In this document: piece by piece, positions 24,808 through 29,166 of the stretch
Position numbering within the stretch: the stretch's first letter is position 1
How the letters are laid out: every line of letters starts with the position of its first letter
Assembly (NCBI GenBank): GCA_964387145.1
Contig: CAYLVM010000018.1
Location: 1-29,166 of the forward strand
DNA: 29,166 nucleotides
Origin: JAMBLL01 sp964387145
GTDB taxonomy: Bacteria; Actinomycetota; Acidimicrobiia; Spongiisociales; UBA5794
Direction of reading: 5' to 3'
Notes under the pieces: model-generated
Told to the model about the DNA's origin: nothing
The model's database searches: none
Seen by the model: the letters and a program-made list of their open reading frames with translations, nothing else
Translations under genes and position numbers: made by a program

Positions 24808-24836
24808 GAGGGCCACCCGGTGAGCGGGTGGCCCTC
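24808..24836 (-). terminator. Hairpin terminator after the tetraheme cytochrome gene
   Basis: GAGGGCCACCCG (24808-24819) pairs perfectly with CGGGTGGCCCTC (24825-24836) around a GTGAG loop. It starts 27 bases past the tetraheme cytochrome stop on the minus strand, followed by a weakly T-containing tract. It separates that gene from the NHL gene, which then needs read-through or its own promoter in the 115 bases before its start. Confidence 0.75.
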
Positions 24837-24863
24837 GTCATCTCGCTTGTTATCTACGGTCGC

Positions 24864-25379
24864 TCACGGTCCACCCATCTGAAGGGGGATCGGTGCGTCT
24901 GCGGTTATCGTCATATCCACCGCAGCATGCGTGTGACACGCCTGGCACGTCTGGGACGCATCCGTCGGACTCTCACCAAGACTCGCCATTATTCCGTTGT
25001 GCGCCTCGCCCGTGGACGCAAGATCGGTGGCCTGGCTGGTGTGGCAATCCGTGCACGCCGCTGCTGCAGCAGCGTGTTCGTTCCCGCCTGCAACGTGACA
25101 GTTGCTGCAGGCAGACAATGCTGCGGACTTATGAGGTCCGGTCGCGATGTCCGTTCCGATCGCCGTGTGGCAGTTCTCACAGAACGCCTGGTTGTCGATC
25201 TGCTGCCACCAGTCGTGGTCACCCGCCTGAGTCTGGCCACTGAACGTCGCGCCGGACTGAATAGCGTACGCACCCGCGAGCAATCCAACCGTGAACAACC
25301 CCATGACGAACAGGAAGAACACCCGGTGCTTTGCTACGGATTTGACGACTGCTCTTGCTTTCGCCTTCATCTCTTTCAC
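24864..25379 (-). CDS. Membrane-anchored tetraheme cytochrome c
   Basis: This 171-residue protein has a basic N-terminus, one uncleaved membrane anchor (HRVFFLFVMGLFTVGLLAGAYAI, about 18-40) and four CxxCH sites: CENCH, CSNCH, CTDCH and CQACH. Single histidines between the sites (for example GPHKSAAL, NEHAAAA, EAHNG) may be distal heme ligands. It resembles small NapC/NrfH or c3-like electron carriers. GTG 25379 is listed, with GAGG 5 bases before it; ATG 25370 is nearly as good. It is the first cytochrome after the ccm genes and probably receives or passes electrons together with the heptaheme protein. Confidence 0.9.
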   Translation of the reverse strand: MKEMKAKARAVVKSVAKHRVFFLFVMGLFTVGLLAGAYAIQSGATFSGQTQAGDHDWWQQIDNQAFCENCHTAIGTDIATGPHKSAALSACSNCHVAGGNEHAAAAAACTDCHTSQATDLASTGEAHNGIMASLGESPTDASQTCQACHTHAAVDMTITADAPIPLQMGGP

Positions 25380-25454
25380 CCTCTCCTCGCTTGCTTCTCT
25401 ACGAAACCCACCACCGCTGCCTACTCCACCTACAGTCGGTCGCTCATTTCCTTA

Positions 25455-25460
25455 GTTATA
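25455..25460 (-). promoter_or_regulatory. Candidate -10 box of the tetraheme cytochrome gene
   Basis: The minus strand reads TATAAC here, a good -10 element in a G+C-rich genome, 76 bases before the start codon. No clear -35 box lies 17 bases upstream, as is common for activator-dependent promoters. The expected transcription start is near 25448. Confidence 0.45.
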
Positions 25461-25503
25461 GACTACTCATCTTTCGTCCCGGCCACTAGGGCCAAAGGTC
25501 CTA

Positions 25504-25521
25504 TTGTGAAAGGATTCACAA
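25504..25521. promoter_or_regulatory. CRP/FNR-family operator (perfect TGTGA-N6-TCACA)
   Basis: TTGTGAAAGGATTCACAA is a perfect 18-bp palindrome matching the CRP/GlxR half-sites TGTGA and TCACA with a 6-base spacer. It lies in the 176-base gap between ccmG and the tetraheme cytochrome gene. Its centre is about 64 bases upstream of the inferred start, close to the class I activator position. The pattern is seen directly; control by a cAMP receptor or related regulator is inference. Confidence 0.75.
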
Positions 25522-25555
25522 CCCGATTGGGGGCATCTAGAACGGTCCCGAGGCT

Positions 25556-26164
25556 TCAGGGCGTGCCGGACGACAGCAGAGCCGTCTCGATAGCCGCATC
25601 GAGAGATGCCGGGGTGGCGATTCCGGTGATCTTGACGGCGATGATGCCGTTCGTGTCGATGACAAACGTCTCGGGAATCCCGTAGATGCCGTACTCGATC
25701 GCGGCACTCGTCCCGTCCCCGTTGACGTACTCGTAGTTCTCGCCCCAGCCGAGCTCGTCGAGGAACTTCATACCGTTCTCCGGTGTGTCCTCATGGAGCA
25801 CACCCACGAAACGGACGCCCGTCCCCTTGTAGCGCTTCGACGTCTCGATCAGCGCCGGGTGTTCCTCCCTACAAGGAGGGCACCACGACGCCCAGAAGTT
25901 CATCACCACGACCTCACCGAGAAGGTCGTCAGTTCGCAGCGTTCCCGATCCGTCGATGTACTCCATCTCGAGGGATGGCGCCCGCTGACCGATCAGCGGT
26001 GACTCGACGAAGGTGACATCCATACCGAACCGCCCTGCGAAGACGAGCACCATGACACCAACGCCGAGGGCGACCGCACCGAGGACGACCCACGTGCGCA
26101 AGCTTCGGCGCTTGGGGACGGCCTCGGGGGGTGGTGGAGGAGTCTCGATGTCGGGCGGGTTCAT
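25556..26164 (-). CDS. ccmG: Thioredoxin-like cytochrome c biogenesis protein CcmG/DsbE
   Basis: This 202-residue membrane-anchored thioredoxin keeps apocytochrome cysteines reduced for heme attachment. It has a proline-rich cytoplasmic start, one membrane segment (TWVVLGAVALGVGVMVLVFAG), the redox site WASWCPPC and the cis-proline loop GIPETFVID typical of CcmG. The frame begins at ATG 26170, overlapping the ccmI-like stop, but AGGAGG sits 6 bases before ATG 26164, so that start is preferred. It is the last ccm gene before the cytochromes. Confidence 0.93.
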   Translation of the reverse strand: MNPPDIETPPPPPEAVPKRRSLRTWVVLGAVALGVGVMVLVFAGRFGMDVTFVESPLIGQRAPSLEMEYIDGSGTLRTDDLLGEVVVMNFWASWCPPCREEHPALIETSKRYKGTGVRFVGVLHEDTPENGMKFLDELGWGENYEYVNGDGTSAAIEYGIYGIPETFVIDTNGIIAVKITGIATPASLDAAIETALLSSGTP

Positions 26165-26166
26165 GG

Positions 26167-27024
26167 TCATCCTCCTGCCGCTTGACGGGCATCGGCAAGC
26201 ATCGACTTGATGTCATCCACGATGTTGGGGGGCATCGTTGGATCGGCGAGTGCCCGCTCGAGGTACGGGATGGCGGCCTGTGGTGCATTGAATCCGTTCA
26301 GCAAGACGTACCCGAGATAGAGAGCCGACTCTGTGTTGTTCTCGTTCAGCTCCAGGCTCTCCATCAACGTTTGACGGGCCGATTCGAGTTGCCCGGTGGC
26401 GTAGGACAGATAACCGATTCGCGCTAGAGCGCGGCTGCGCTCGAGTGGGGTCGCATCATCCCCGTCGGCGACGGCTGCGTAGTGCTCGATCGCGCCCTCG
26501 GTGTCGCCGTCGGCAAGATGCCGATCCGCAAGTTCGAGGCGCACATCCACCGACGCGGGGAACTGCTCGAGGTATGCCTCGAGTTCCACCGTCGACATCG
26601 CTGCGATGTCCAACGGACCTGCCGGGATCGTGACCCCCGGCCCTGCTTCGTCCTGGGACCCGGGGAGCGTGAAGCCTCCTCCTGCCCACACGATGAGCCC
26701 GGTGATGACCGCCAGCATTGCCGCGGCGCCAACAGCAGCCTTGGTCGAGAATCCCACGCTCCGACTACCCGTTCCGGCCGTCCCGGTGGCATCGATAGCT
26801 TCCCCGGCATCCTGTGTCACAGGTTCCGTCGGCTCGGCGGCGGGGATCAGTGTGAGTGCCTCGTCGATCTCGAGCAACTCGGCCGTGTAGACATCGTGCA
26901 GTCGTTCCGCTGTCGCGGTCTCAACCTCACCCTCAGCGGCCTGCTCCTCGAGTTCGGCAAGGTCCCTGACAACCTGCCTTCGTCGCTCTTCGAGGTGATC
27001 ACGATCGATCTGGATATCCATCAT
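26167..27024 (-). CDS. ccmI: CcmI-like TPR cytochrome c biogenesis protein
   Basis: This 285-residue protein has an N-terminal coiled-coil-like acidic stretch (about 1-60), one membrane segment (AAVGAAAMLAVITGLIVWAGG, about 94-114) and C-terminal TPR repeats (DVRLELADRHLADGDTEGAIEHYAAV, ALARIGYLSYATGQLESARQTL and SALYLGYVLLNGFNAPQAAIPYLERAL in separate units). CcmI presents apocytochrome to the heme ligation complex. Only one membrane segment is seen here, fewer than the proteobacterial protein. It overlaps ccmH by four bases (ATGA). Confidence 0.85.
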   Translation of the reverse strand: MMDIQIDRDHLEERRRQVVRDLAELEEQAAEGEVETATAERLHDVYTAELLEIDEALTLIPAAEPTEPVTQDAGEAIDATGTAGTGSRSVGFSTKAAVGAAAMLAVITGLIVWAGGGFTLPGSQDEAGPGVTIPAGPLDIAAMSTVELEAYLEQFPASVDVRLELADRHLADGDTEGAIEHYAAVADGDDATPLERSRALARIGYLSYATGQLESARQTLMESLELNENNTESALYLGYVLLNGFNAPQAAIPYLERALADPTMPPNIVDDIKSMLADARQAAGG

Positions 27025-27419
27025 CCTTCGCTACCTACCTGTTCAGGGACTTTCCTCTTGCGTCGAACGATCATCCACACCCCGGCACCGAACGCCGCGA
27101 TCGGAAGCAACCACACCAGCAGGGTCTTGCCGGCGAACGGTGGATCCAGGATGATGTTGTCGCCGTACCGCTCACGGAAGTACTGCAGGACCTCGTCATC
27201 GGTCGAGCCGGCGACGACGAGTTCCTCGACCTTGTCCATCATGGAGACCGCGGTCTCCGATGGTGAGTTGGCGATCGCCGAGCCCTGACATACCGGGCAC
27301 ATGATGCGGGAACCGAGATTAGCCGCGCGATCCTCTGTCGAGGGCTGTCCCGAAACCGTACCGGCGATGATGACCACGACGAAAAGTCCGATCAAGGCTC
27401 CGTACATCCAGTTCTTCAC
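27021..27419 (-). CDS. ccmH: Cytochrome c biogenesis protein CcmH/CycL
   Basis: This 132-residue thiol-disulfide protein works with CcmF and CcmG in heme ligation. It has a signal-anchor (ALIGLFVVVIIAGTVSG), the conserved IMCPVCQGSAIANS with the redox cysteine pair, ILDPPF and a C-terminal membrane segment (LLVWLLPIAAFGAGVWMIV) followed by basic residues. The start is GTG 27419, overlapping the ccmF stop (GTGA). Length matches the short form of CcmH without fused TPR, consistent with a separate CcmI. Confidence 0.95.
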   Translation of the reverse strand: MKNWMYGALIGLFVVVIIAGTVSGQPSTEDRAANLGSRIMCPVCQGSAIANSPSETAVSMMDKVEELVVAGSTDDEVLQYFRERYGDNIILDPPFAGKTLLVWLLPIAAFGAGVWMIVRRKRKVPEQVGSEG

Positions 27420-29166
27420 GATGCGCTCGCCTTCTCTTCCACGGGGACCGCGCCGCGCTCACGCTTCTTGAGTAGCCACGCCAGGAGCGGACCAAGGCTG
27501 ATCAACAGACCGCCGGCCCACACCATCCACACATAGGGGAACCAGATCGCCTTGAACGCCACCCCTTCGGCATCGATGCGCTCGATAGTGAGGTACAGAT
27601 CTCCACCGAACGACATCGCCACCGATGGTGTGCCGATCGTCTGGCCCTGCCTGAAGTAGTCGTTGAGGGCCGGCTCGAGGACACCAACTTGCTCACCGTT
27701 TCGCATCACGACGATCTTTGCCCCGAGTACCTCCCTGTTGGACTCCAGCCGGCTCACCGGCTCGAGGTACATCAGTTCCATGCTCGCGAATCGGACGGTG
27801 TCGAACTGCTGCACGTTGAAGGTGCCGGTCACCGCGAGGTTCGATGACAGCGCGATCCCGATCGCCAGGATCGCCACACCGATGTGGGAGAGCTGGCCGC
27901 TCCAGTAGTGGCGATCTCCACGAAGGACCTTCATGAGGGCCTGGGGAGGGTTCTCGTCCGTCTTGGAGGTTCGGCGCAGCGTACTCTCGATCAGCCTCTG
28001 GACAACGGTTGCGATCACGAAGACGCCCGTGACGACGCCGACTACCAGGTACCCGTCTGTGTAGCGCATCGCCACGGCGAGCACGCCCGCGCCGAGTGCG
28101 ATCACGATCGGGGTTCGTGTCCTCTGCCAGAGGATCTTGCCTGATGCAGCGCGCCACGGGGCAACGCTCCCGACGGCTATCCCGATCAGAAGCACGTATG
28201 AGATGGGGATGGCCAGGCGGTTGAAGAACGGCGGGCCGACGCCGGCCTTCGTTCCCGTGACGGCCTCGAGGAACAGCGGGTACAGGGTTCCGAGCACCAC
28301 GATGAACGCAAAGACGCTCAACAGCAGGTTGTTCCCGAGGAAGAAACCCTCACGGCTCGCAAGGGAGTCGAGGCGCGGGGAGGATGCCACATCGGAGATC
28401 CGCACGGCGAAGATCCCGAACGATGCGATGAGGATGAAGGCCAGGAACCACAAGAGCACCGGCCCGATCGGGGACTGGGAGAAGCTGTGGACCGAGCTGA
28501 TGACGCCGGAGCGAGTGAGGAACGTGCCGAGGATGGTCGCAGCGAACGCAAGGATCACGAGGAGGAAGTTCCACGCCTGGAGCATCCCTCTCCGTCTCTG
28601 GACAATCGACGAATGGATGAACGCAGTGGCGATCAGCCACGGAATGAAGGAGGCGTTTTCCACGGGGTCCCATGCCCAGTAGCCGCCCCAACCGAGTACC
28701 TCGTACGACCAGATGCCGCCAAGGACGATGCCGGCACCGAGGAAAGCCCATGCAACGAGTGTCCACGTCCTGGATGCCTCGAGCCAGGCAGATCCCCCCC
28801 GGCCGATGAGGAGCGCCGACATGGCGAATGCATACGGAACCGCGAGCCCGACGTACCCGACGTACAACACCGGTGGATGCACGGCCATCAGGAAGTGGTT
28901 CTGCAGCAGCGGGTTGGGACCGAGACCTTCCATCGCTGCTCGAGCCGGTGACCAGAACGCACCGGTCCCTTCGATACAGCCCACCGATGCAGCCTGGATG
29001 CACACCTGGAACGGGTCGGACACCGTCAGCATCAGCCCGAAGAAGAAGACACCGATGATGCCAAGTATCCCAAGGGCGCCGGACCACAACGGATCCGACT
29101 CGTTGCGCTTGCGGAAGCTCCACCACACCGTCCCGATGAACAGCGCAAGAACGAACCCCCACAGCA
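27416..29166 (-). CDS. ccmF: Cytochrome c heme lyase subunit CcmF (partial, N-terminus outside window)
   Basis: At least 583 residues of this multi-pass membrane protein are present. It contains the WWD heme-handling motif (WGGYWAWDPVENASFIPW), followed by TFLTRSGVISSVHSFSQSPIG and many membrane helices, plus a C-terminal periplasmic domain and final helix (VWMVWAGGLLISLGPLLAWLL). The frame continues to the window end in hydrophobic sequence (LWGFVLALFIGTVWW), so the GTG at 29128 is internal, not the start. CcmF ligates heme delivered by CcmE to apocytochrome; ccmE and ccmC are not in the window. Confidence 0.96.
   Translation of the reverse strand, partial: LWGFVLALFIGTVWWSFRKRNESDPLWSGALGILGIIGVFFFGLMLTVSDPFQVCIQAASVGCIEGTGAFWSPARAAMEGLGPNPLLQNHFLMAVHPPVLYVGYVGLAVPYAFAMSALLIGRGGSAWLEASRTWTLVAWAFLGAGIVLGGIWSYEVLGWGGYWAWDPVENASFIPWLIATAFIHSSIVQRRRGMLQAWNFLLVILAFAATILGTFLTRSGVISSVHSFSQSPIGPVLLWFLAFILIASFGIFAVRISDVASSPRLDSLASREGFFLGNNLLLSVFAFIVVLGTLYPLFLEAVTGTKAGVGPPFFNRLAIPISYVLLIGIAVGSVAPWRAASGKILWQRTRTPIVIALGAGVLAVAMRYTDGYLVVGVVTGVFVIATVVQRLIESTLRRTSKTDENPPQALMKVLRGDRHYWSGQLSHIGVAILAIGIALSSNLAVTGTFNVQQFDTVRFASMELMYLEPVSRLESNREVLGAKIVVMRNGEQVGVLEPALNDYFRQGQTIGTPSVAMSFGGDLYLTIERIDAEGVAFKAIWFPYVWMVWAGGLLISLGPLLAWLLKKRERGAVPVEEKASAS

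Noticed and set aside
28350..29162. 270-codon minus-strand ORF in another frame of ccmF
   Set aside because: The ccmF frame contains the WWD motif and membrane helices; the other frame gives an Arg/Pro/Gly-rich translation typical of out-of-frame reading.

Overview
The window is gene-dense bacterial chromosome of high G+C content. The gene set looks free-living and aerobic or facultative. The metX/metY arrangement, glycine-rich RRM proteins, acyl-CoA enzymes and a perfect TGTGA-N6-TCACA site suggest Actinomycetota, perhaps a deep lineage such as Acidimicrobiia. System I (Ccm) cytochrome c maturation is not what most actinomycetes use. This placement is inference; no rRNA or marker phylogeny is available here. 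I saw no tRNA, rRNA, CRISPR array, transposase or phage gene.

Layout: (1) 1-2.4 kb holds a DEAD-box RNA helicase with a C-terminal RRM, convergent with a small glycine-rich RRM protein across a shared terminator. (2) 2.4-4.9 kb holds a SAM methyltransferase overlapping a maspardin-like alpha/beta hydrolase, then a convergent M19 dipeptidase. (3) 5.0-6.2 kb is a minus-strand fluoride-resistance operon: a fluoride riboswitch, two overlapping crcB/Fluc genes and a DUF190 gene. (4) 6.3-8.7 kb holds an ECHDC3-like crotonase overlapping an acyl-CoA ligase. (5) 8.7-11.5 kb is PEP carboxylase on the minus strand. (6) 11.6-15.4 kb is a sulfur amino-acid operon: OsmC-like protein, metY, CoA-binding protein, metX. 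It is preceded by a short leader ORF with a Met/Cys-rich stretch inside a region able to form alternative RNA structures. (7) 15.4-21.5 kb is gltB-gltD, the two glutamate synthase subunits. (8) 21.6-29.2 kb, all minus strand, is a cytochrome c module: ccmF (cut by the window end), ccmH, ccmI-like and ccmG, then a membrane-anchored tetraheme cytochrome, an NHL beta-propeller protein and a NapC/NirT-like heptaheme cytochrome.

How the genes fit together: PEP carboxylase and GltBD supply C4 acids and glutamate, and MetX/MetY make homocysteine from homoserine and sulfide. The Ccm proteins assemble heme c into the 11 CxxCH sites of the two downstream cytochromes, which probably move electrons from the quinone pool to an acceptor not encoded here.

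The most notable observations are the candidate Met/Cys leader-peptide attenuator, the fluoride riboswitch whose switching helix would cover the crcB start site, and the heptaheme cytochrome gene whose reading frame extends 97 codons upstream with no ATG/GTG/TTG but has an ATC after a good Shine-Dalgarno. A CRP-like palindrome also lies upstream of the tetraheme cytochrome.
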